This document shows positions 25,102 through 36,652 of a stretch of 64,000 nt of DNA, one piece after another. The DNA is from Salarias fasciatus (lineage: Eukaryota; Chordata; Actinopteri; Blenniiformes; Blenniidae), in contig NC_043752.1 of NCBI RefSeq assembly GCF_902148845.1, positions 665,785 through 729,784 on the forward strand. The letters run 5' to 3'. The notes under the pieces were generated by a model that saw only the letters and a list, made by a program, of their open reading frames with translations, was not told the DNA's origin and made no database searches. A program made the position numbers and the translations under genes. Numbering within the stretch: position 1 is the stretch's first letter; each line of letters starts with the position of its first letter.

Positions 25102-28100
25102 CTCCGTGAAATGTGCACCGGGGCCCCTTTGACCTTCTGGCGGAGCGCTGGCAGCCAAATGTCACATGGCAGGTTTCCAGAGAGCCGAGCGCCTCTGGCC
25201 TGAAGAAAGACGGAGACAGAATCAGGGAGGAGACTCCATGATCCATCTTATCAACTCAATAGCGCGCTGACATGAATAGCCAAGCCTCTCCAGGCCAGAG
25301 AGGCCGAAATAAAGAGTTTGCTGTGGAATAAAAACACACAGAGCGACGACAGTTCTGTAAAAGCTGTGCAGAAATTCAATTAGATTTCTATCTTTGATTC
25401 TGTCTGAAGCGGCGGAGCGTCGCCGCCACTCAGCCTCTTTTTATTGCCCCATTCAGTGATGCGAGCTGCACAAACACGAGTTCAGGCTGGGGTTGAAATG
25501 CTCCGAGTCCCTGTCAATATGGACACAAACCACACAGGGAATCCCAACATCATTTTTTAAGGGCATGAGGTCCAATAATGTGTTTTGGGTTTCTGACTGC
25601 GTCTTTACGCATTACGCATTCATTATGTTGCTCTCGTAAATATGTTTCTTTATTTGCATTGAGTATAACAGGAACAACGATAATGCTCTGATTGCTCTTT
25701 TAAATTAATAGAAACGGTTAATAGAAATCGTTGGCAGGTTTTTTTTTTTTGTTTGTTTGGTTTTTTTTGGAGGGCGCTCCCATAATTCGGAGTGACAGTA
25801 AAGTTAAGGAGAAGTCCAGTTTCTCTCTTTTTTTAACCATGTTTACATTCGATTAAATTAATTCTCAAAATAAACAGCTTTATCTTTAATAACAATAATA
25901 GCAATAACAATACAATTATTGACATTTAAAGTAATCTTAATACAGATTTCTTTGGATAGGAGTAACAGCTAAGAAATAAAATTGTTTTCGAAATCCTTAA
26001 ATGAATAGAAACAAACATTAGAAACAAGCATTACACTATAAAATGACAAGAGTGTCCAGACCTCTAAACCCCCCCCCCAAAAAAAAAAACCCAAATCACA
26101 TTGTTTTAGAGATGAATATTATGAGAAATAACCACACAAAATATTGTTATGTTATCTTGTAACCAGCAAAAACAGAGGATGTTTATGAATCCACAAATCA
26201 TATGGAGGCTGGGTTCTGGGGGGGGGGGGCTCTATAGCCACCCCCACCACCAACCACCATTGAAGTTTCTTTATGTCTTTAATCATTAAGGGAAAATTAG
26301 AATTATTTTTTATCTTGAATAAGTGCAAATAATCAACCAGAAATTTTGTGATGATGAATCAAGGAATAAAATTCTTCTTTTTTTGGCTTTTAACTCAAAA
26401 TGTGTTTATCTGCTGTTTGTATATTTGCATTTAAAAGAACAGCAGTTTTCTCAGATTCTGTGAGGATTCTGTACACATTCTGTGAGGAAGTCCACCATAA
26501 ATCAGACTTACTGCACTGCCTCGTTTCTTTCCTTGAAATTATGGGAAGAAAATTAGATATTACAATAAAGATTCTGACACAGTCAGTCTCTTCAGGATCT
26601 GGCAGGAGGGTCCACCCTGCAGTATTTACATCTAAATGAAATAAAAACTAAAGAGCTTACAAATGATGAATGTAATAAATAAAATATCAATTATTTGCCC
26701 TTCGAAGGAGTAGAAACAGTCAAGAAGCCGCTTCGTTGTATTTTTGGGGAGGTGGGGGTCCACACTTCTCCTCCCTCCCCCTGTGAATGTTCTGGCTGTA
26801 AAGCCACTCTTCTTCATTTGTACTGCAGGCAGCCTTTTGTTTGGATCACATGGGATTAGAGGGAAATATAAACACCTGGGAGAAACATGCACATCATTTA
26901 CTCAAGTGGGATTAAGGCAGATTAAATAAAGTGTAGATTTTTTTGTCTTTTCCGTTTTGTTTCCTGATATTACATTACAGGCCTTTACTGAAGAAACGCC
27001 CCCATTCAGCTCACGAGTTCTGTTTTTCAAAATGTTCTCTCCACATGCAAACCAAAACGCAGAAATCCAGAAAAACCCTGAAGTGGAGGCGTAATAATCT
27101 CAGTCCTCTCAGTCTGATTGTTTCTCTGGATTCACCCGAGCAGACACCAGAACGCAGATTAGTGCGCGGGGCGCAGAGAGCAGAGCGGTGACAGTGAGGA
27201 GCAGTCTGGAGGCATGCAGCTTTCTGAACTCTGGTTGAACCGCGGCTGGAGTCACGCTCGTAAATCATAAAGACACATAAGCAGCTCGCGCTGTCCGCGC
27301 GCAGCGGCGGCGGCGGCGGCAGCAGCAGCAGCTCGGCCGCCGTCCCTCCAGCAGCCAGCGAGCATCCATCCACTCCCGCGCCCTCTGCAGCGACCCTCCC
27401 AGAGACACGTCTCCCCTCACCTGTTCGGGAGATCCTCCTCTGCTCCGGAGCGGCGCGGTAATCCCGGAGCGGCGGCGGGCGGTGCGGGACGCGCTGCGGG
27501 ATGTCTGCGGCTGCAGGCGGCTGAAGCGGACTGGACACTGTTCCTGCAGCTCAGACCGCCCTGCTATAGCATTTCTGCACACTGTGTGTGTGTGTGGGTG
27601 TGGATGTGTGTGTATGTGTGTATGTGTGTGTGTGTGTATGAAAGGAAAGAAAGCCCTTTCTGCTGATCATGCAAGCTCAGTTTCATATATGGTAATGGCC
27701 CCGCGATAAAGTCAGGAAAGAGCGCTTTTTACGCATTTCTATATGGCAAATTGGCTACATCCCCGCGGCAATTAGAGGAAAATGAAAACCCAAAAGCATC
27801 AAAGGGGGGGTTGAGGGGGGCCTCAGCGGAGGGCAACGAGAGCTGACATATTTTTGGCTCTCAGCTTCGTTTAAAGTGGATTTAGATAAGGAAAATGGCC
27901 TGTTAAGACGATGCCTCCCACCATCAGCACCGGCGTTTCAAGCCGCCAGAAGAGCCCAGATTTCGTCATTTCACTCCGGTGCGTTCAGGTCACACTCGGT
28001 GCCCAGAAAACACACTTGGGTATAGCCACATCTTTGTTCTGCTGAAATAATCCCGGGAAGCCGTCCAGCTCTGGAGCAATAAATTCAAACGTGCACGCTT

Positions 28101-30505
28101 CAGGAGCCGTGCCAGAGCCGCCGTTCATCACCCAGTGTTTAGTTTGCGCGCACTCACATACCACATGCATTACATCTTCTTTTATGTAATGAGATTTTTT
28201 CCCTCTCTCTCCCTCTCCTCTCATTTAAATGAGTGATCAGATGGTTTTAAGGCAGCAGCGGTCAGTGAGAGCTGGATCCCGGGATCTGATCAGGCCTCTG
28301 CAGGGTTCAGGGGTTTTTTTAGAGTTGGAGGCGGATCGATCAGCGGCGCTTTGATCTCTCATCTTCACGTTTCAGCTCGATCGCCTTGATTGGCTTTTAA
28401 AGATAATATTTAACTAGAGGCGCTGGTTCCTTCGGAGGGAAAGCCTTGATCTGTGATGCATCCCACCAGGACTCATCCGAAAGATTCAACATAAACTCCT
28501 GTTTTCCTTTTAGAGTAAATTGATCGTGTTTTTCGTTTCTGCAGCCTGAACGTGTGCATGAAGAGAAACCCAGTGAGCATTCAGACAGCAGTTTGACTTC
28601 TCAGAGGTGGAAGCAGTCTTTTCCACAATGTGATTTCCAAAGATGCAGGATAAACTGTAGTTTAGCATGAAGAAAAATATTTCCTGTGCAGCCTCAGAAT
28701 GTGGATGCAGACTGCCAGCATGTACTGTCCACTGCCATACCTCTCTGGAGTGTTTCACCACCTAAAAGTCTCTTTTATTTCACACATTTTGGAGTAAAAG
28801 TTGCTGTTAGTGATGAAACATAGAGTGGATTTTAAAAGCAGAGAGAAAAACACACAATCAAGCAAAGAAAACTACTGAAGTGTCTCTAAACAGGATGTGT
28901 GCTTGTTGTATTTGTGAGATAGAAATTGTATTTTTCAACTTTTCATTTACAAACTTTAAACTGCAAATAACTAAAGTTTCAGGCTCAACGGAGCAGAATA
29001 TTGTAGTAAAGATGATCTGATCTGTGAGGAGGATTTCATGAAGAGTGTTTAACAGGATCAGATCTGGTGTGTTTTTATCTGAGCTTGCTGTTGACTGAAT
29101 TCTGAAATGAGGCTTTCTGCCAGAAGGAAACAGCCTTTTGACGCTTGTTGGAAAAGTCTGAGAGGTTTTTGTGACAGAAATTGTGAGCGGTAATGTGTGT
29201 GTAGTTCCTCTCTCTTTTCTCTTCGGTTCAGTGTTTGCTTGTTTGAGTCTTTTAGGAATAAAAAGCAGTGGTGCGTTAACTTAAGCAGACTCTGCTCTCA
29301 CTTATTGCTAAATCTGTTCAGGTTAAAAAAATCACCCTGGATGTTGAAATGACTGGGAGAAAATTGAAAACTCATCCATTTCTTTCCAAATATTCAAATA
29401 TCAGCAATAAAAGTTGCTGCTCGGGGTAAAATGTGGACAGTGAGTAAAAATCTGTGAGGAAAAACACATAATCAAGCAATAAAAGGAGTTATTGCCCCCA
29501 ATCAGTGGATAAATGACTTTATGAGCTTCACGTCATTGATAAAGCACTGATAAGTACACAAAGCAGGTTTGTTCTCTGTTATCAGGTTCAGATCCATCTC
29601 AGTCTGAAGTTTTACTCCAAATATTTAATTATCTGGAGTATAAGTTGCTGTTTGTGATAAAATATGGAGTGTTTGAGCAAAACCCCTCTGAGAAACATAA
29701 ACAAGCAGAGGAAATGGCTGAGCGCTCTGATGAAGGGTCCCACACCTGATGAATCCAATAAAAATGGGGGAAATTTCCAATGAGTTTGCCTTGTAGACCC
29801 GTTTTTATCAATGGGCGCTGCAATTTGTGTGTGAAATGTCCTCTTGTGTGTTAATATGCCTGTCTGGAGGATCTTTCACTGAAGTAACTACATTATTTTG
29901 GCAGTAACAGTCCTGTAGTCAGAGTTCCACGTTTACAGCCTGCGATGTGTTCGAGTGCATGCAGGAGATTTGGTTCAGCTTCAATAAATATCATCAAAGC
30001 TTTTTATTATCTTGTCCTACGAAAGATGATAATTAATTTTCTGTGTGCATCCTCTGTCGTTCATTTCAGAGGCGAATGAAACGCGTCTCAATAACGAGGT
30101 GACAGAAGGAGAAAATACTCAAGTAGCTCAGCGTGGTACTCAAGTACAGTAGTGGAGGATACACAGGTGGCGTACCGATCAACTGGTAACACGCTGCATA
30201 TGGCCCATAACTCTCACTGATGGCCCATAAAAAATGCCATAAAAATACAAAGAAAATCAGCAATAAGTGTGCTGTTTAAGTAAAATAAACCCGCCCTGAT
30301 ATATGAGCGGAGGGGGTAAAAGGAGGGGGTGCAGATGGACGGAGGTGATCAGGGGGTGTACTCTGAATAAAGACGAACAGGGTAAATAGAAATACACGCC
30401 TGATCCCTGCAGACCGCAGCCATCACTCACATATGACAACATCCCTGCAGCTGCACTTTACATCCCATCAGTCCTCAGGCTGCTGTCTGATCCTTGATGG
30501 ACATG

Positions 30506-30555
30506 CCCCCCCCCCCCCCCCCCCTCCACCCCCCTCCACCCTCCTCCACCCTCAC
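30506..30555. repeat. Poly-C and CCCTCCAC simple repeat
   Basis: About 20 C in a row followed by several CCCCTCCAC-like units. Confidence 0.85.
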
Positions 30556-30707
30556 AGGCTGCAGGCCTGCTGACAAATGCAGCGCTGCAACCTGTCCTGT
30601 CAATTAGCTGGAGGAACCACGTGTCTGCGGAGCGGCCGATTTATGGCTCGGATTTAATGCAGGGGGGTTGAATCAACACTGGCAGCCAGTAGACCCCCCC
30701 ACCACCA

Positions 30708-30709
<2 letters not shown>

Positions 30710-30765
<56 letters not shown>

Positions 30766-30769
30766 ACAC
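30710..30769. repeat. (CA)n microsatellite
   Basis: About 50 bases of CA followed by interrupted CACACT units. Confidence 0.97.
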
Positions 30770-31339
30770 TCATACAGAAACCCCACCTGCAGCATCTGCG
30801 TAAGGACAGCCTCCACATGTTTTCACACATGCCAGCAAACGTTAAAAAAGGACTAAATTCACACTTTCACAGATAAAAGCTGTCTGGGCAGCCCTTTGAC
30901 AGATCATTTTTTTGGACGCCACCTTCTATAATCTTGAAGAATTTTCCTGTTTCCTGTTCTCTAAACTCTGACATTGATATTTGTAAGAAATGCCACAGTG
31001 AAAGCTGAGTCTGTCCCCGCTGAGCTCACATTAGCCTCCAGTGAAAGAGAGGATGTAAACACTGGAGGCTGATCAGCTGATCCGGAGTCTGCCGGGTTGG
31101 TTGAGCCGGATGCAATCAATATTCAGTCCTGCTATCAAAATGTTTTCACATACATGGAGTCGTTGTCATAGAAACAGGCTCCCCATCAAGAAGCCGGTAG
31201 AAAATGGACCAGTATGGTGCAGAGACCAGGGAGATTTGGGAAGCTACTCATACACTCATGAGGGTGACCTCTGACCTTTGTGTATCTGAGTTGTGGACGA
31301 TGTGTCAAAAGACACAGACCCATTTTCAAAAGTGGGCTG

Positions 31340-31700
31340 AATGACCTGAAGGTTGTATGGAGAACTCTCAGCTATTGGCTCCCCGCCATGTCAATCACTC
31401 TGGTGAAGGCGCTGACGTCAAGACGTTCAGCGTGCTAGCACCTGGCCGGCTCAGCGGGCTGCGCATGCGCATGAGCGTTGAATCGCCCCGTGCACTCCGC
31501 TTTCAGCCATTCAGCGTTGTGCTGACTTCACTGCAGACTTCGAACATGGCTGAGAGTCGCACGAGTGCGGTAAACAGCGACGTCCACGCTCAGGTAAGCA
31601 GTATGAGCTCGCGCATGCTTGCTCCCGGCATTTGATGGGCGTTTCCGCTGGAGGAGCAGGAGGGGCGGTCTCGCGCATGCGCACCATTAAATAAATAATC
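31340..31700. promoter_or_regulatory. CpG-rich promoter-like segment with NRF1-type sites
   Basis: Contains ATTGG (inverted CCAAT), CGCATGCGC-type NRF1 palindromes (near 31.46 and 31.68 kb) and, from 31545, an ATG reading MAESRTSAVNSDVHAQ that runs into a GTAAGC donor on the plus strand. Part of it (31.37-31.46 kb) is recognisably similar to 38.90-39.01 kb, so it may be a mobile-element promoter rather than a host one. No downstream exon could be assigned with confidence. Confidence 0.35.
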
Positions 31701-31859
31701 AAACCGTTTCCTGATGACTGACAGGAAGAGCGAAAAACACCTTGCATCTTGTGTGAGTCATATCAAATCAAGCTTCATTTATAATGCGCTTTTCAGGTTA
31801 AAAAAACAACTCAGAATTGAAATATCACCCAAATAGTTTCAATATGAGTGTCTTTTCCA

Positions 31860-32042
31860 GCTGAGCAGTCGCTGCAGCTAACAGTCAGCAGCTAAACACA
31901 GCAGCTAACAGCAGGTAAAAGAAGCTAAAAACAGCTAACAGCAGGTAAAAGAAGCTAAAAACAGCTAATAGTGGATCAAAGTAGCTGACAGCAGCTAACA
32001 AACAGCAGCTTAAAGAAGTTAAAACCAGCTGACAGCAGGTAC
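31860..32042. repeat. Minisatellite, period about 30 bp
   Basis: Degenerate tandem array built on AGCAGGTAAAAGAAGCTAAA plus AACAGCTAAC. Two copies are near identical at about 31911-31970 and decayed copies lie on either side. Confidence 0.8.
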
Positions 32043-32329
32043 CAGACTGAAGCAGACCATTGATTATGCATTTCAGCACATTCCTCATCAAATTAATTCG
32101 ACTAAATAAACACTTGTTTGCTGTTGTTGAAGCGTTTCTCACTTTGAGCTCAGTCAAGACTTTAAAATAGTAGTGAAATGAAAAAAATTTAAAACATGGA
32201 ACAAAGGTCCTTTGGATATGGATGGTTTCAGAAAAGTGGAATTATTTTTTTGAAGCTTCCCAGCAGTGGTCAGACGTTCATGTGATCCTGATAAAGCAGT
32301 ACAGAAGGGTGTTTGCTGTGTTGGATCTG

Positions 32330-32515
32330 ACCCAGCTGACTGCTCAGGATTCACCTGGGCAAACAGACACACATTCACACCTGAATGCTTCTAAACTGTG
32401 GCATGAAAGTAGAGGATCAGGAGGAAAAAGCGCACAGGGAGAACATGTAAACAGAAGCCCAGCCTGGACTTGAACCCAGAAATTCTCACTGTGCACCACT
32501 GAAGCAGCCTTTATG
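32330..32515 (+). repeat. L2-type LINE 3' fragment
   Basis: Contains CAGGGAGAACATGTAAACAG, GGACTTGAACCCAGAA and GTGCACCACTGAAGC. These are the conserved 3' segments of fish L2-type LINEs, in order. It is diverged. Confidence 0.75.
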
Positions 32516-33003
32516 CAACAAGTTCACTGCTGCTGGGCTCAAATCAAGAGTCTGGCTTCTGAATTCAATTCATGAAAATGTACTTTTCCCTGACTTGTTA
32601 CTGAAGCGAAAAGCAAAAAATGATGTGACAGAAACTTACTTTTCCTGCTCGGTCTGTTCTCCTCTGCAGACTCTCCGTTCTGTCCGGTCCATCCAGGCCC
32701 TGCTCATGTTTCTCTCTGCAAACTGGAGGAGAAAACAAGTCTTCTTCCTCCTCCTCCTCCTCCTGCTGCTGCTGCTGCTCAGCCTCAGTGAGGAGCAGAG
32801 CGGTGATGAATGACATGCAGAACAATGCCCACATTGAGGACTCGCCCTGCAACTCTTCCCAGATGTCACATTCTGCAGCAGAGAGGCGCTAAAGAGGAGA
32901 GAGAGGAGACTGAGCCCGGAGGCCTGCGGCTGTGTGAGTGGAAACTGAATGCTTCGCTCAGGAAACATCAGCACAGATGTTTCTCTGCTCGGGCTGAAGG
33001 GTT

Positions 33004-33085
33004 ATCACCTACATGCTCCCCAAGGTGCGAATTTGTGGCTGCTGATGAATTTACACAAATTCGGATCTACAGGGTGAATATAGAT
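33004..33085 (-). ncRNA. mir10: mir-10 microRNA precursor
   Basis: Hairpin on the minus strand. The 5p arm (33076-33054) carries ACCCTGTAGATCCGAATTTG, identical to miR-10a from its second base. The 3p arm (33036-33013) starts CACAAATTCG, which pairs perfectly with CGAATTTGTG of the 5p arm, and continues to GGGG as in known mir-10 stars. The loop is about 17 nt and the flanks (CTATAT against ATGTAG) extend the stem. mir-10 lies between Hox4 and Hox5 in vertebrate clusters; here it lies between hoxb3b and hoxb5b because hoxb4b is gone. It represses Hox and other mRNAs post-transcriptionally. Odd point: the usual first base U of the mature RNA is C in this copy; the seed (bases 2-8, ACCCUGU) is intact. 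Confidence 0.93.
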
Positions 33086-33536
33086 GACATGTGCCAGCTG
33101 ACAGGAACCTGCGAAGAAAGCAGTTGCTTATAGTCAATGATCATTCTGAAACACACTGTCCACACTGACACACACTGTTCTGACTCAAACACACCCTCCA
33201 CACTGGAGCATTCTCCTCTTTCTGAAGGCTTTACATTATATTTAAGAGCATATGACTCAAGCTCTGTTACAGAGGTTGGAACAAATAACACCTTTGACTG
33301 TTTTAAGTCACAAAAATCTGATTTTGAATGCTAATAATGTCTTTTTATGCTGAAAAACCCTTTAAATGTTCAGTCATAATCATAAAAAGGTTAACAGGTT
33401 GTATGAAGACTTGATGTTCAAAATGTACCATTATTATTGATAAAAGGTTTATTATACCAAGAGTGAGTTAATAATCAAACATTTTCACATGGGAAACCAA
33501 CTAGACTGGGCTGTAAATTCAGAATCATGTGACCCT

Positions 33537-36500
33537 GTAGGCATTTTTGAGGAAAAGTGGGCAACCAGCATTTTTTGAAAGTTCAAGGTGTCCCAAACAA
33601 GAATCCACCGGTTGCCCTTCAAATAAGGCCCCTGATTTTCTATATTTCCTCCTCCAAGTTATCCCCCTTCCATGGTAATTTAGATGTTAGACACTGTTGC
33701 CTATCCTGGCTTAGGCTCATAGTTAGGGCACTTCCCAATGTTCAATAATGTTGTGTTTGGTGTTATTTTAAAGAGGACATTTTTAGCTTTCATTTAAATC
33801 CAATTATCAACCTTTCTGGCACACATGGTGGTCACTCGAGCTCCTCAAACCACAAAGAACATATTTGTTTTCACAAATTCCGCCTAAGTTATTTTCATTG
33901 TTTTAGCCCTATGGTACCTAGGAATACCAGAGACACAAAAAACAGATACTGAAATACTGACTTGCCTATGGAGTTTCAGAAATTGTATAACATCACCATA
34001 TTATTACAATCTGGGGGATTACTGTGAGCCTGGAACCCGACTAGGGAGTTACTGCAGACAAGAGGCCAACATGCATGCTGACAGCTTTCATTACTTTGTT
34101 GGTATCCATCTTAGGCAACTAACACTTGTTTTTTATTTGATGAATGTGTTTAAGTAAATCAATCAAGTTATTTGAAATCAGTGAATTCCATTGATTAAAG
34201 ATAGCTAGCGAGGTGAATTCACCTCCCATGCAAATTGGGAGCGACATTGTAGAGCCTGTCAAGAACTTTGTGTACCTGGGGTCCATGGTGACCGACAGCG
34301 GGGATCTAAAACCAGAGACTGACCGCAGACGAGCCCTGGCAGCACCTGCTCTGCAGTCCCTCTGGAAACCACTCTGGCGGCACCAGATCATCTCACGCAC
34401 GACGAAGCTCCGGATTTACAAATTAGCCGTACTCTCCATCCTGCTGCCATCCTTTCTGAGCCATATGGCTCAGAAACGTGGCCCCTGAATGACAGTCTGG
34501 CCTCAGAATCGATGGCTTTGATAGCAGGGCTCTTAGAACCATGGAGAACATCAGGTGGCCCCAGCGAGTTTCTGCTTAGAGCCCGCACAGGCCAGCCCCG
34601 AGCATCTTCCTTGGTTGCACAACACCGAACCCACTGGCTCGGCCATGTCCTTCGTCTACTCCCAGAACATCCGACACGAGCCATTCTCCAGTTTGACCCA
34701 GAGGCCTCAGGCTGGAGATGACCACAAGGGAAACCTCGCACCCGATGGCTCAACGTCGTTGCGGGTGACCTCCAACAACACGGAGCTGCTGTGGAGGATG
34801 CAGAGCAGCTGGCACAAGATCGCCAGCAATGGAAAAACCTGGTTCATCTGGTCGGCTCAACGCACCGGGACGGGATACCCTGACCCTCCTGGAGCACTAA
34901 GAAGAAGAAGACATTAACAAGCTGGCTAAATAAGCACTTTAATTTCTGTTTCAGCGTGATCATGGAGCTGCTGGCACTCTGAAGGACACTGGCCACTCTC
35001 TGGCTCTAGAAGAATGTCTCATCTGTCAGGAGACAAAAACGAAAAGTTATCAAAAGGAGGACAGCAGGGGTTTGACACAATAAAAGGTGCTGCACAGGCA
35101 CGAGACAAACTTTGTGATAGACACAACCATCCAGCAATTGATCGTATAAAGGAACTGTCTATAACAGATGTGGAAAAACTCCAACCCCAATGCTGAGAAG
35201 TTCAACTCCAATTGTGAGAGAGACACCAATGTCTTGATTCTGCTGATCGCCTACTTCCACAGAATGCCATGCCAACAAATCTGGATGAAAGCAGGGACAG
35301 CAAAGGACAGAAAGTACATCCCCATCCGTGCAGTTGTAGAAAAGCTGCAGATGGATGAAGAGGTTCTTGAGCCACTTCCAGGTTTCCATGGACTCAGTGG
35401 GAGTGACTCGACATCATACATTTCAGGACACACGAAGAAGACCTGCTGGAATGTATTTAGACAGCACAGCCATCTACTCAAGGGGCTTTGTGAAGGTCCT
35501 GAGCTTAGTGACTCCACCATCATGGATGCAGAAATGTTTTTCTGTAAATTATACGGTGCAAACAACACAAACAACATCAGTGAAGTCCGTTTGGGCCTGT
35601 TTGTTAAAGGCATGACCATAGAGAGACCCACCCACCAGAGACGCTCTGAAATTTCACATCCATCATGTTCACTTCCAGACTTTGGCTTGGCGGCAGGCCC
35701 ACCTGCAGTACCCGGTGCTGCCACCCCGTGAAAATATGGGATGGAAGATGGAGAACAACGTGCTTGTTCCTGAACTCATGTCGTTGCCTGCAGTTCCAGA
35801 TGCTGTGAGGAGCTAGTGACCTGTGGCTGCACAACTGGATGGAAGACAGCCCGGTGCGGCTGTAAGCCAAACCCATGCACTGCATCCTGTCAGTGCCGAA
35901 AGTCAAATGACGCTTGCATGAATATGTAATGCACTGAAGGAAAAAAAAATATGATCACAAAGAACCTGTAATGTCATTTTGATTTAATCATTGCTATTTA
36001 TATTTGTAATTTGTTGCCATCTTCAGTGAATTTTACTGATTACAAGGATGGAAAATGTCTACCTGGCCTTTGATTGTCATTGCATTAATATTACTAATAG
36101 TATCATTACATCTAAACAATTGGTGTGGGTTTTTTTGTTTACATAATGCTGGTGCAAAGAATGAATGGAGGTGAATGGGCCTGAACTGGTTACTGCTATT
36201 TTAAGGCTCACAATAGCCTCTCACAAAGAAATATCATACATTTCCTGTATTTAGTATTGAGATTGTTGGCTTTTGGGTCCTTGATATCCCTTGATCCCAC
36301 AGGGATAAAATAAACTATGTAGTTTATGCGAAAATTGTGGGAAAATGTGTGTAATTTATAGTTTAAAGAGGTCATGTGACCTCTGTGTTTGTCAAAAAAA
36401 TGCAAATATGGGCTTAAATTAAAGGCTAGAAGGTCCCCTTTACAATGATACCAAGCAATCATATGTATGATATTAACAAATAGGAAATTAATAGCAATTT

Positions 36501-36652
36501 CTAACTTTGGGCGATTAATATATTAATTATGCTAATGAATCAATTATGACTAAACGGTAACTTTTACAGCTGGGCAACCGGCAGAAATGGATTCAGCACT
36601 AAAAAATCATATAGAAACAATGCTTAAAATGTTTTTCCTCAAAAATGCCTAC
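33537..36652 (+). mobile_element. Inverted-repeat-bounded mobile element with remnant of a PIN/XPG-like, Cys-rich gene
   Basis: A 20-base stretch at 33537-33556 (GTAGGCATTTTTGAGGAAAA) recurs as a perfect inverted copy at 36633-36652, and CCGGTTGCCC (33608-33617) as GGGCAACCGG (about 36573-36582), so both ends belong to one element of about 3.1 kb. Inside, from about 34955 to 35930, is a broken plus-strand gene: a CLICQE motif, a segment with DTNVLILLIAYFHRMPCQQI and GLSGSDSTSYISGH, and a C-terminal CXC/tesmin-like cluster (CGCTTG, CGCK, CTASCQCRK). The DTxVLxLL and GxDS/T pattern suggests a PIN/XPG-nuclease-like fold, as in dispersed multicopy fish proteins; this is inference. The gene has several breaks and looks dead. 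Superfamily unknown. A LINE fragment is nested in it. Confidence 0.6.
34205..34915 (+). mobile_element. LINE (non-LTR retrotransposon) 3' fragment
   Basis: Encodes the C-terminal end of a LINE reverse transcriptase polyprotein: NFVYLGSMVTDSGDLKPETD, RRRALAAPALQSLWKPLWRH, TTKLRIY, then in other frames the GHVLRL and ILQFDP parts typical of this region. It ends in an AAG-rich tail near 34905-34915. It is 5'-truncated and the frame is broken more than once, so it is a dead copy. It is nested in the inverted-repeat element. Confidence 0.8.

Larger units (their letters stand above)
25102..33003. other. hoxb3b upstream region and site of the missing hoxb4b
   Basis: No hoxb4b homeobox is visible between hoxb3b and mir-10. 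Motif-dense blocks that look like conserved noncoding elements lie at 25.22-25.50 kb, 27.66-28.25 kb and 28.26-28.46 kb. The rest is AT-rich sequence with poly-C, CA, GT and CTC/CTG simple repeats. A CpG-rich promoter-like stretch at 31.34-31.70 kb has CCAAT and NRF1-type sites. A minisatellite sits near 31.9 kb and an L2 fragment near 32.4 kb. Confidence 0.6.

Noticed and set aside
27011-27538. 175-codon minus-strand ORF near where hoxb4b would lie
   Set aside because: No hexapeptide or homeodomain and a composition driven by CGG/CAG triplets; not a hoxb4b relic in coding form.
31545-34970. Joining the MAESRTSAVNSDVHAQ exon at 31.5 kb to the acceptor near 34.95 kb as one gene
   Set aside because: Phases fit, but the span would include mir-10 and cross the boundary of an inserted element, so the match is probably coincidental.
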